A DNA stretch of 64,000 nt from Brevibacillus daliensis. Lineage in GTDB: Bacteria > Bacillota > Bacilli > Brevibacillales > Brevibacillaceae. Under the pieces are notes generated by a model that saw nothing but the letters and a program-made list of their open reading frames with translations, had not been told where the DNA came from and did not search any database. A program made the translations under genes and the position numbers. Positions 34,746 through 42,317 of the stretch are shown one piece after another. Position 1 is the first letter of the stretch; each line of letters begins with the position of its first letter. The stretch spans positions 1 to 64,000 of the forward strand of contig NZ_JAJISB010000036.1 of NCBI RefSeq assembly GCF_021245735.1. The letters run 5' to 3'.

Positions 34746-35519
34746 ATGTCTAGTCAAGCATCGTTTGAACGTGTAGCAGCCATCCGTGAGCAATTACTTA
34801 AACATCCGGTATCTACTGCCATGCAAACCCCAGAATCAGTGAAAATCTTCATGGAGCATCATGTTTTTGCCGTTTGGGATTTCATGAGTCTCCTAAAGCG
34901 TCTGCAAATAGACATTACTTATGTGCGGGTGCCTTGGGTACCAGTATCCCACGCCTCTTATGCCCGATTTGTCAATGAAATCGTACTCGGTGAAGAAACA
35001 GATGAAGATGGAGAAGGCGGCTTCATCAGCCATTTTGAGCTGTATCTGCAAGCAATGAAAGAAGTAGGTGCCGATACGACCAGAATTGAACGATTTATCG
35101 ATGCCATCAGTAATGGAGTAAGTGTGGATGATGCCTTGCTCTCCTGTGAAGCCCCACCTAGTGTAGAGCGATTCGTTAAACATACGATGTATTTGGCAGA
35201 ATACGGACAAACCCATCAGGTATGTGCTGCCTTTTTCTTTGGACGTGAGGATATCATCCCTGATATGTTTCAGGTGTTGGTGGACGAGCTAACTAGCAAA
35301 GGCGAGACTTCCTCTCGCTTGGTCTATTACTTACAACGTCACATTGAATTAGATGGAGATGAACATGGTCCACTAGCCGAAAAGTTGCTCAGTTCCCTCT
35401 GTGGAGAAGATAGCGTAAAGCATGAAGAAGCAGGGGAAACCGCCGCGATGTCCCTTCAAATGCGCATCGGACTGTGGGATGGTGTTTTAGAAGAGATGAG
35501 GCTGCGCCAATTGTCGTAG
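34746..35519 (+). CDS. DUF3050 family protein (heme-oxygenase-like helical fold)
   Basis: 257 residues, all helical in appearance. The conserved histidine and acidic segments MEHHVFAVWDFMSLLKRLQ, ISHFELYLQAMKEVGAD and LQRHIELDGDEHGPLA place it in DUF3050. The helix pattern and His/Glu placement recall heme-oxygenase-like diiron oxidases (the HDO group); that functional link is an inference. ATG 6-7 bases after AAGGAGTGG. It converges on an iron-reductase-like gene across a shared terminator. Confidence 0.82.
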   Translation: MSSQASFERVAAIREQLLKHPVSTAMQTPESVKIFMEHHVFAVWDFMSLLKRLQIDITYVRVPWVPVSHASYARFVNEIVLGEETDEDGEGGFISHFELYLQAMKEVGADTTRIERFIDAISNGVSVDDALLSCEAPPSVERFVKHTMYLAEYGQTHQVCAAFFFGREDIIPDMFQVLVDELTSKGETSSRLVYYLQRHIELDGDEHGPLAEKLLSSLCGEDSVKHEEAGETAAMSLQMRIGLWDGVLEEMRLRQLS

Positions 35520-35544
35520 GAGAATTACCTTCTCATTCATGTCA

Positions 35545-35600
35545 CAAAAAAACCAGCTCCTAACGTACACACCACGTACGCTGAGAGCTGGTTTTGCTAT
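35545..35600. terminator. Bidirectional terminator after the DUF3050 gene
   Basis: AACCAGCTC (35551-35559) with GAGCTGGTT (35585-35593), plus an inner CGTAC/GTACG, with A-run before and T-run after. Confidence 0.8.
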
Positions 35601-35637
35601 CATAATTGGATGAAGATACATCCAATTTCAGAGCTTG

Positions 35638-36315
35638 CTATGAGTTTTTTCGAATCTTTTCCAGCCTTTTCTCTTCTCGTTGTTCTTTGGTTATTTTTGG
35701 ACAGCTATAGCAGTAATTACATGTGTCAAAACGCAGGTATGCTTGACAGCAGCTTGCTTTTCTTCTCATTTTTTCACCAGGCTTAAGAGGGTCATCAAGC
35801 CAGGTGAATCGGATTAAGAATGGATTTCTTGTTCTGCCAAATACCTCTGCTGAAATCTCATCTCGTAACAGATCTAGACATTCTAATAACGTCTGCCGCT
35901 CCTCTTCGCTATCTGCCTCTCGTAGCAGTCGATCATGTACGTTATACATCCGCGTTGCAATCTGACCCCATAACTGACCATTTGGCAAACCAGCAGACTG
36001 GGCAGCTGATTGAAGAAGAGGTGTAATGATTTCGGAGTAAAACTGTATTAATGCTTCTTTTCTCCAGCTATTAACCTGCTCTTCCTCTACATAAGGACAC
36101 TCTTCCATCGTTATTTCATCAAGTACAAAAATAAGGGGTATTTTCTTATCCGCTCTTGTCACATAAAGGCTAATGGTATCCACTGTAACTTGCAACTTCA
36201 TTCGGTGCATCAGTGCATACTGATAAGCTATACAAAAGAGCCCCAAAAAAGAGCTGAAATAAGTACCAGAAATACGTTTTTCCCTTCCTTCTAACCATTC
36301 ACAATAGTCAGTCAC
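35638..36315 (-). CDS. FhuF-like ferric-siderophore reductase, C-terminal part of a split gene
   Basis: 225 residues. The C-terminus carries a cysteine cluster, Cys189-Cys190, Cys199, Cys202 and Cys205 (KASCCQAYLRFDTCNYCYSC), the [2Fe-2S] pattern of FhuF-type proteins that reduce iron from siderophores in the cytosol. The N-terminus starts abruptly at an EWLEGREKRISGTYFSSFLG helix that in relatives lies 50-60 residues in. The missing part is encoded in another frame just upstream, overlapping by 4 bases (GTGA). It is either a frameshifted gene or two coupled ORFs. Confidence 0.75.
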   Translation of the reverse strand: MTDYCEWLEGREKRISGTYFSSFLGLFCIAYQYALMHRMKLQVTVDTISLYVTRADKKIPLIFVLDEITMEECPYVEEEQVNSWRKEALIQFYSEIITPLLQSAAQSAGLPNGQLWGQIATRMYNVHDRLLREADSEEERQTLLECLDLLRDEISAEVFGRTRNPFLIRFTWLDDPLKPGEKMRRKASCCQAYLRFDTCNYCYSCPKITKEQREEKRLEKIRKNS

Positions 36316-36458
36316 AAATTGTCCATTTTCTCTTTTTCAAGCAGTTCAGAAGCAGAAAAAATTGCCAAGAGAGAAGGGTGTTTTTCTTCAATATCCCTCT
36401 TCGTCATAACATGTAGTTGTTCTGTCCATTGATTTTTTATCTTAGGAATAGCGTTCAC
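36312..36458 (-). pseudogene. N-terminal fragment of the FhuF-like gene (separate frame)
   Basis: 48 codons from a GTG with a GGTGGTG site to a TGA that overlaps the GTG of the following frame. The product (MNAIPKIKNQWTEQLHVMTK, then RDIEEKHPSLLAIFSASELL) looks like the helical N-terminus absent from the downstream ORF, and joining the two frames at ...KMDNL/VTDYCEW gives a protein of normal length. A single-base indel explains it; a sequencing error cannot be excluded. Translational coupling of two real ORFs is the alternative. Confidence 0.6.
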
Positions 36459-36599
36459 ACTCACACCACCTATTTACCAAAATTCCAAGCTTCATCATAA
36501 GAAAAACATCTATCGAAGTCTTTCGATGAAGCTGGTTCTTCTTTAAGGTTGTTTTTCATGCGTATAAGGAAGTGAAGCCCAGAAGATTATACTTTCTTA

Positions 36600-36660
36600 T
36601 ACAATCAAAAAGAGCTCGTTAGCAAGATATGCACGAAGCGTGCACCCACTAACGAGCTCT
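36600..36660 (-). terminator. Terminator of the YitT-family gene
   Basis: 12-bp stem AGAGCTCGTTAG (36611-36622) with CTAACGAGCTCT (36649-36660) and an inner TGCACG/CGTGCA, followed by TTTTTGATTG on the minus strand. Confidence 0.85.
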
Positions 36661-36721
36661 TACCCTGCTGCAATTGTCAATACAGTCTGGAAGCGACCGT
36701 CTGGTGGTCAGCCTTCTCAAA

Positions 36722-37360
36722 TTATACAGCACTGTGCGCCAGTTTTCCTTGTTTCTCTGCTTTTTCCGTTTTCGTTCCGAATTCACACGTCCATGTAACA
36801 ACTTTGCCGGCAATCAAGACAGCGAACAGCGTGTACATAACTTGTGGAACTGGTAAGAAGAATAAAGAAAGTCCAAGGACGACAACATCAAATATTATTA
36901 AAATGGTTCCTACAGACAATCCAGTCCATTTACTCAACCATAAAGATAATACATCGTCACCGCCAGTAGCTCCGCCGTATTTCAGTACTATACCCAGTCC
37001 AAGACCAGTAAGTAATCCAGATATAACGACCGCAAGCATCATAGCGTTACTAAAATCGAAGACAAGTGGCGAGAATCGCTCGCACAGCTCATAAAAAAAG
37101 GAAAATGATATTGCTGCAATTACTGTGTTTACCAAGAATTTTCTTCCCATAATCAACATTGCAACAACCAAGATTGGAATGTCTAAAGCTAACATCGTTA
37201 CAGACGGTGACCAATCAAATACGTATTTCCCTAAAAGTGACAACCCTACAAATCCACCTTCAACCAAATCGTTCTGGAAGTTAATGTGATAGTAGGTAAA
37301 GGCTAATAAAAAAGCTCCAAGTAAAATCATGAAGGTTTGTTGGTACGGTTTCGTCCTCAT
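36722..37360 (-). CDS. YitT-family membrane protein
   Basis: 212 residues, five or six hydrophobic helices. Motifs typical of YitT proteins are visible: NDLVEGGFVGLSLLGKY near the first helix and GLGLGIVLKYGGATGGDDVL in the middle. The C-terminal DUF2179 domain of full-length YitT proteins (about 280 aa) is absent, leaving a charged tail. Function unknown; often listed as a transporter-like protein. RBS AAGGGG. The 5' leader is structured and contains a possible leader peptide. Confidence 0.82.
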   Translation of the reverse strand: MRTKPYQQTFMILLGAFLLAFTYYHINFQNDLVEGGFVGLSLLGKYVFDWSPSVTMLALDIPILVVAMLIMGRKFLVNTVIAAISFSFFYELCERFSPLVFDFSNAMMLAVVISGLLTGLGLGIVLKYGGATGGDDVLSLWLSKWTGLSVGTILIIFDVVVLGLSLFFLPVPQVMYTLFAVLIAGKVVTWTCEFGTKTEKAEKQGKLAHSAV

Positions 37361-37377
37361 TGAGGTTTCCCCTTTTC

Positions 37378-37560
37378 GCAGTTAGTAATCTCCCTCACTA
37401 ACTACGAAGCAGGTCCTGTTCGGATCGCCTTTTTGCATAAAGCATCTCTCTTTCTTTTCGTAGTTAGTGTCGTTCAAACAGTAAGTGACTTGAACTATCT
37501 AAACTGCGACGCTACGTATAAGAGAGATCATACCGTTTCCAAATCGTCCTTCGCGGTAAC
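37378..37560 (-). promoter_or_regulatory. Structured leader with possible 18-codon leader peptide upstream of the YitT gene
   Basis: A perfect 13-bp inverted repeat (37457-37469 with 37396-37408; CACTAACTACGAA and its inverse on the minus strand) competes with a second stem GTTAGT/ACTAAC (minus strand; 37397-37402 with 37381-37386) next to the ribosome site. Between them, ATG at 37438 after AAAGAGAG opens MQKGDPNRTCFVVSEGDY, whose TAA (37382-37384) sits in the second stem. Further stems upstream: TACCG/CGGTA and GTTCAA/TTTGAAC. The layout suits translation-coupled control; the ligand or signal is unknown. Confidence 0.5.
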
Positions 37561-37699
37561 ATCACATATCCGATCCTTTCATTGTAGAGTTACTTCTTTA
37601 TTGTACCATACACAGGGGGGAGTGAATCAACCAGCTTTACTACTTAGGTGAAAATTTCCATCTTCATCTCTTCTTTTTATTCAGAAAAATGACAATAAA

Positions 37700-38647
37700 C
37701 TAACTGAAAACAATATAATTACCAAGCATAACAACAAATGGAATTGTGATTAAACTTATTATTGTCGAGAATACCGTTGCTGCTACCCCTAAATTTTCAT
37801 CTGCTGCATATTTGGCAAACATGATGGAGGCAAGTGTGATGGTCGGCATAGCAGACATAATTAATGTTACTTGTGCGATCTCAAGTGGTAATTGTAACAG
37901 AAGCAGAGTAGTTGCTACTGCAAGTGGATAAATCATCAGCTTAACGATCTGCGCCACACTTATGATAGGAAATATGTAAGAGGGCATTTTTTTCTGACCG
38001 AGCAATTGCGGAATGAGAATCCCAATATATAGCATGGCTAGTGGAGCTGCTAGCGATGACAACATCGCTGTCAGTGACTTCACAAGTACAGGTGGCTGAT
38101 AACCGGTCCATGCTAATACAAGACCCACTACAATAGCGATCATCGGGATATTAACGACAGAGCGCAGCTGCTTCCATGAGAACTTGCCACCTCCTTGCAA
38201 AACAAATACACCTACAGTCCAGATAACCAAATCAAGTCCGGCATCATAAATAGCAGCCAGCAACCCTCCCAGTGGTCCAAACAGGGCTGCACATAGCGGT
38301 AGACCAATAAATCCGGTATTCCCCAACCCTGCAATAAAGGTAAACTCTTTTCTTTTTAGTACCGGAATACGAAAAATAATGGCAAACAAGTAGGCTAATA
38401 GCATTCCTGCACAATTTAGTGCCACAGAAACCAAAATAGTAAGAAATATATAGGATAACAGTTTCCCGTCTTGCGGAGATTGAAAAACACCATTTAAGAT
38501 GATACAAGGTACGGCAACGTTTAAAATAATGGATATTAATAATTGGCGCGCTTCTATCGTTACCTTCATAGAACGCCCGATCATGGCTCCTATTCCAAGC
38601 ACACACGCCATAATGCCTATCGACGAAAACAATGGTGCGAACGACAC
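37700..38647 (-). CDS. AEC-family transporter (auxin efflux carrier fold)
   Basis: 315 residues with ten membrane helices arranged as two five-helix halves, as in AEC proteins such as YfdV and malonate transporter MdcF. Visible family segments are GNTGFIGLPLCAALFG (discontinuous helix, substrate region) and IMSAMPTITLASIMFAKYAAD in the second half. It probably moves an organic acid or auxin-like anion. GTG start 9 bases after GGAGGG. A 137-aa gene lies 41 bp upstream in the same direction, so they may be cotranscribed. Confidence 0.86.
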   Translation of the reverse strand: MSFAPLFSSIGIMACVLGIGAMIGRSMKVTIEARQLLISIILNVAVPCIILNGVFQSPQDGKLLSYIFLTILVSVALNCAGMLLAYLFAIIFRIPVLKRKEFTFIAGLGNTGFIGLPLCAALFGPLGGLLAAIYDAGLDLVIWTVGVFVLQGGGKFSWKQLRSVVNIPMIAIVVGLVLAWTGYQPPVLVKSLTAMLSSLAAPLAMLYIGILIPQLLGQKKMPSYIFPIISVAQIVKLMIYPLAVATTLLLLQLPLEIAQVTLIMSAMPTITLASIMFAKYAADENLGVAATVFSTIISLITIPFVVMLGNYIVFS

Positions 38648-38688
38648 GTCAAACGCCCTCCACTTATGAAATTGCCCATATTTATTGG

Positions 38689-39102
38689 TTATTGCCTAGT
38701 CTCTTTTTCCAAAAGCACCCATTGGAAGAATGCATTATCTTTTAACTCACAGCTTTGTAATAAATCACCTATGAGAGGGATCGCTTTTTCTATGGGAATG
38801 GCCCACTCTGCTGGAATGTGGATCTGTTCACCTTCTGTTGTTAAGGAAACACTTCCAATTTCTTCTAGAAAACTTGCAGTCAACACATAATGAGCTTGAT
38901 CATTGGCGTTTTCTTTCCATTGTATCAAGACATATCCGTTATCTCCTCCTGATACAACAAAATCCAGATAGTGTTCGTACGCCGCATGAACCAGTGTCTT
39001 GCTCTGCCCATCCAGACTGGCTATCTCTCGCAATACTTCGTGCCATGCTACTTTTGTACGTTCTTCATTTGCTGCATCTGTAAACAGGCGCCAGTCGTTC
39101 AT
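38689..39102 (-). CDS. Hypothetical protein, 137 aa
   Basis: No family recognised. Soluble and acidic, with tryptophans near both ends (MNDWRLFTD; FFQWVLLEKE) and an alternating strand pattern in the middle (YVLIQWKENANDQAHYVLTA). RBS GGGAGATG precedes the ATG. It lies 41 bp upstream of the AEC transporter, same strand. The product has no signal peptide. Function unknown. Confidence 0.68.
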   Translation of the reverse strand: MNDWRLFTDAANEERTKVAWHEVLREIASLDGQSKTLVHAAYEHYLDFVVSGGDNGYVLIQWKENANDQAHYVLTASFLEEIGSVSLTTEGEQIHIPAEWAIPIEKAIPLIGDLLQSCELKDNAFFQWVLLEKETRQ

Positions 39103-39325
39103 TCATCTCATCTCCCTTATCTATCTGTCTGCATTGTATCACAGTACAAACATTTCAAATAATGAAAACTCTACTTCAGTGCAAAGGAAACATCTTTAAG
39201 ATACATGGCATTATTGTGAAAAAAATTACATTATCGAAAATCTGTCATAATTTATCCTGATTAAACTCTATCCGATCGTTTACCATGAAGTTGTAAACCA
39301 TCAAGATTCTAAGGAGGTGAGTTCC

Positions 39326-40465
39326 ATGGTGAAGCGCAGTTTGCGATGGTGCGCTCGCTTTGGTCTCACATTTCATGTGTGTAAAATAGTCCTAGCGTCA
39401 GGTGTTTCCTGGTTCCTAGCTTCTATGCTGTTTGGTAACGAATTTGCTTATTTTGCACCACTTTCAACCGTTCTGGTGATGCAATTAACTATTGTTGATA
39501 CTCTCGAAAAAGGGATATATCGTGTAGTAGGAATTATTGGGGGAGTATTATCAAGCCTGATTATCCTACCACTTTTTGATAATTCGTTATTGGGATTAAT
39601 CCTGGTGCTCCTGCTTGGTATGAGTACCGCCACAGCTATAGGGCTTAATCCCCAGATCGTTTCTCAAATTGGAGTCAGCTCGGTAATGATTATGACCTTT
39701 CAACAGATGCAAGGGTATGCTACAGGCCGGATTTTGGAAACGATGATTGGAGCTATCGTAGCTGTCTTGATTCAAACCCTTATTCGTCCAGAAAACCATA
39801 TGCCCATTACCATGAGGCTAAATAGCGATGTATGCAGTCGTCTGGCAAATTTGATATCCCAGCTTGCTTTATATTTTCCTACAATTGAAAACCGAACGAC
39901 TCGTATGCATAATCCTTCTTCTTTACTTTCCTATGGTGCAGAGCTTAACGAGTCTTTAGTTCGAACGAAGAAAAGTTTAAAATACAACCTTTTTTATCGT
40001 AAAGATTGGCAAAAAGTGCAGATGCTAGAGATACAGGTTGCAACAATCCAGCGTATGGTAATCGGAGTAGGTAACCTTGTTTACTCCCTACCTGACGTAA
40101 AAAAACAAAACGTAGGAAGCAATGTCTCCGTGCTTATTATGGAGGCACTAACTAAAACGAGTGAATGTGTTGCTCTCTATGGTTCCTATCTGGAACAACC
40201 CACATCCAGAAAGCAAGATGATTTATTCTCAAAGCTACAGGTACTTAAACTTACTCTTGAAACCTTGTTCGCACATTGCGCCAAAGAGACTGATCTTGTT
40301 CGTCTCCGTGAGATAGGTAGTATTTTTTCTGATTTAGAACGAATCATTTCAGAAATTGAGCAGGGAAGCATTGCAACATCAAACTACCTGAATCAATCTC
40401 TACTTCCACCTACACCCAACACACAAGTCTCTTCAAAACAGAAATATCCCGCAGCTATCAAATAG
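39326..40465 (+). CDS. FUSC / aromatic-acid-exporter family protein (YgaE-UPF0421-like)
   Basis: 379 residues. The N-terminal third holds five or six membrane helices in the FUSC pattern (CKIVLASGVSWFLASMLFG; FAPLSTVLVMQLTI; YRVVGIIGGVLSSLI; QTLIRPENH), as in aromatic acid exporters. The C-terminal half is soluble and helical. A role in export of aromatic or phenolic acids is inferred from the family. ATG 8 bases after AAGGAGG; a GTG three codons upstream overlaps the site and was rejected. Confidence 0.83.
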   Translation: MVKRSLRWCARFGLTFHVCKIVLASGVSWFLASMLFGNEFAYFAPLSTVLVMQLTIVDTLEKGIYRVVGIIGGVLSSLIILPLFDNSLLGLILVLLLGMSTATAIGLNPQIVSQIGVSSVMIMTFQQMQGYATGRILETMIGAIVAVLIQTLIRPENHMPITMRLNSDVCSRLANLISQLALYFPTIENRTTRMHNPSSLLSYGAELNESLVRTKKSLKYNLFYRKDWQKVQMLEIQVATIQRMVIGVGNLVYSLPDVKKQNVGSNVSVLIMEALTKTSECVALYGSYLEQPTSRKQDDLFSKLQVLKLTLETLFAHCAKETDLVRLREIGSIFSDLERIISEIEQGSIATSNYLNQSLLPPTPNTQVSSKQKYPAAIK

Positions 40466-40482
40466 CGCTGCGGGATTTTTTT
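40446..40482 (+). terminator. Terminator of the FUSC gene
   Basis: Perfect 10-bp stem ATCCCGCAGC (40446-40455) with GCTGCGGGAT (40467-40476), followed by seven Ts. The stop codon lies in the loop. Confidence 0.9.
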
Positions 40483-40563
40483 CGGATTAGCTTGCTAGCA
40501 TTTCTATCCGCAATCTTAATTGTGAAAGGTAAGCATGATCTTCTTGGTACCTACACAGGTATC

Positions 40564-40665
40564 TTAACAATCATCAAAACAATTAATAACCACCAATATA
40601 ACGATAATCCATATGATGGTGCTGCCTCCGAAAAAGCCACCAAATCCACGACGACCGCATCCCAT
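40564..40665 (-). CDS. Small YjcZ-like hydrophobic peptide (33 aa)
   Basis: 33 residues: a Gly/Arg/Phe-rich head (MGCGRRGFGGFFGG) and one membrane helix (STIIWIIVILVVIN) ending CFDDC. The head-plus-helix plan resembles YjcZ-type sporulation peptides common in Bacillales, although the match is by composition. The ATG lies 7 bases after AAGGAGG, which supports real translation. It converges on the FUSC gene. A sporulation role is a guess from the family. Confidence 0.6.
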   Translation of the reverse strand: MGCGRRGFGGFFGGSTIIWIIVILVVINCFDDC

Positions 40666-40785
40666 GTGCATTTCCTCCTTCTCTTTGATATCTAACTGGA
40701 GATGCATGGACTGACATACTCCTGCTAGTACCTTATGAGAGGAGCACACGAGACGATTGGATATTCGTTGATAGACTAGTCAAAA

Positions 40786-40811
40786 AGGCGTTTGTATCAA
40801 GTGTTTTGCCT
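40786..40811 (-). terminator. Weak terminator-like hairpin past the inositol phosphatase gene
   Basis: AGGC/GCCT stem with a G-T extension and a TTTTTG run on the minus strand, about 130 bp past the stop at 40938. Short stem, so low confidence. Confidence 0.35.
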
Positions 40812-40852
40812 AGTACATGTCCCGTAGACTCGTAACCTACTTCTATTTTTTT

Positions 40853-40940
40853 ACAGATAGGAATTTATATAAATTCCTATCTGCATAAGTGCAACTAAGG
40901 CTTTATCTACGTCAGTGGCTTGGTAAAGCCAAGTTTTCTA
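40853..40940 (-). repeat. Repeat C, copy 1 (88 bp, minus orientation)
   Basis: Inverse of the copy at 55634: on the minus strand it starts TAGAAAACTTGGCTTTACCA and ends with a perfect hairpin of CAGATAGGAATTT-type arms. Its first three bases on that strand supply the TAG stop codon of the inositol-phosphatase gene at 40938. The middle (GCCACTGACG) differs from other copies. Confidence 0.85.
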
Positions 40941-41771
40941 CTCATCTTTCACGGCTGATTCATTCAGAAACATATTACTTCGTATGTAGCCTTTAAGTTC
41001 CGCATAAAATGAAGGGTTACAACCCACCACACTGCTTTTTTCATTAAACGGTAATGGTTTTCCGCCCATGGACGTGACCTTGCCGCCTGCTTCTTCAATA
41101 ATCAGTTTGCCTGCCCCAAAATCCCATGGGTTCAGCTGCAAGCTGACGTACCCATCCAGACGACCTGCTGCCACATAGGACAACTCCAATGCTGCACTTC
41201 CTAACAGACGCATGGCTCTCACTTTCCCTGCCAACTCTTTAAAGATAACATCGATCCCAAACTGTTCAGCTTTTTTATTCCAAAATAAACTTGTACATAG
41301 CAAGGCTTCTTCCAATTTCACCTCACGGGTGAGCTCCAATTTCCTGTCATTAAGGAATGCTCCCTTGCCTTTTATTGCATGAAAGAGCTCGTCACGCGAT
41401 GGATCGTAGACGACGCCTACAGCTGCCTCTCCTTTGTGATAGACAGCAATCGATACGGAATAATTAATTTGTTGATGCACAAAGTTGGTTGTCCCATCAA
41501 TCGGATCAATAATCCAAACGGTTTCAGCGTCTGACGGGTCTCCTTTAAATCGATTTTCTTCACCGATAATGCCATGGTCCGGATACTTTTTCAAAATCAT
41601 ATCTATTACCAACTGCTCCACTTCTTCATCAACGGCCGTAACTAGATCAGATGCAGAGGTTTTGTAGTTTACTTCATAGGGTTGATTCATTTTCTCCAAG
41701 CTTAATTTGCCGGCTGACTTGGCACATAAAATCGCTAAGTCTTTCCACTCTTCCAGTACTTTCGGTTGCAC
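40938..41771 (-). CDS. Inositol monophosphatase (SuhB-like) family protein
   Basis: 277 residues with full FIG-superfamily motifs: the ligand glutamates in GIIGEEN, the metal motif IIDPIDGTTNFVHQ, and LNPWDFGAGKLIIEEAGG, where WD-x-AG supplies the third aspartate. It is closer to canonical bacterial inositol-1-phosphatases (SuhB/YktC) than the paralogue at 18865. Start uncertain: the GTG used is 8 bases after GGGTGG; the longer frame begins with TTG five codons earlier without a site. The stop codon lies at the edge of repeat C. Confidence 0.88.
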   Translation of the reverse strand: MQPKVLEEWKDLAILCAKSAGKLSLEKMNQPYEVNYKTSASDLVTAVDEEVEQLVIDMILKKYPDHGIIGEENRFKGDPSDAETVWIIDPIDGTTNFVHQQINYSVSIAVYHKGEAAVGVVYDPSRDELFHAIKGKGAFLNDRKLELTREVKLEEALLCTSLFWNKKAEQFGIDVIFKELAGKVRAMRLLGSAALELSYVAAGRLDGYVSLQLNPWDFGAGKLIIEEAGGKVTSMGGKPLPFNEKSSVVGCNPSFYAELKGYIRSNMFLNESAVKDE

Positions 41772-41989
41772 AGTATCGCCACCCAACCCAGACTTTTTTC
41801 TTTAGTTTATCACATTAGGCTCACCCGAGTGTAATACATTCCTGAACTTCTCAAAGATAGTCTCATGCTCAGATGTCCCTATCGATTATATTCATTCCTT
41901 ACCATTCCCCTTACCCTATTCCATCTATGCTAAATAAAAAAACAAAAGTTTTTGAGAGACCCTTAGTTCTGGATAGAAATATACTCACG

Positions 41990-42031
41990 TAAAAAAGATA
42001 GATAAAACAGATTACCTCTGTCTTATCTATC
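41990..42031 (-). terminator. Terminator of cstA-ybdD
   Basis: GATAGATAA...AACAGA (from 41997) pairs with TCTG...TTATCTATC (to 42031), then six Ts on the minus strand. It lies about 75 bp past the last stop. Confidence 0.8.
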
Positions 42032-42104
42032 CCGTATAAATGGTCCAAATTCCTGATAAGTAGAAAATCAAGTTAACACACTCGGCACTTTCCTTTTTGG
42101 TAAG

Positions 42105-42317
42105 TTAACAGCACCGATTAATGGTCCCGCTTTCATACCTGTTTTTCAGAGCGAACATATAATACTCTTTTTCTGACATAGGAAATTTACCGGGAGCTCC
42201 ATGCGTACGGTACCAATGCTCAAGGTACCGATCATAATCGGGCATACCGAAAATAGTCTTAATGGCAGAGCTGACTTTTCTCCATTTTTTTCTGAACGCT
42301 CTTACTTTCCTTCTCAT
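42105..42317 (-). CDS. YbdD/YjiX family protein
   Basis: 70 residues of the small DUF466 family (YbdD in Escherichia coli), with the conserved GMPDYDRYLEHWYRTH and a basic N-terminus. In many bacteria it is encoded directly after CstA- or BtsT-type pyruvate transporters. Here its ATG overlaps the TGA of cstA by 4 bases, so it is translationally coupled. Ends in Cys-Cys. Its role is probably to assist the transporter; mechanism unknown. Confidence 0.88.
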   Translation of the reverse strand: MRRKVRAFRKKWRKVSSAIKTIFGMPDYDRYLEHWYRTHGAPGKFPMSEKEYYMFALKNRYESGTINRCC

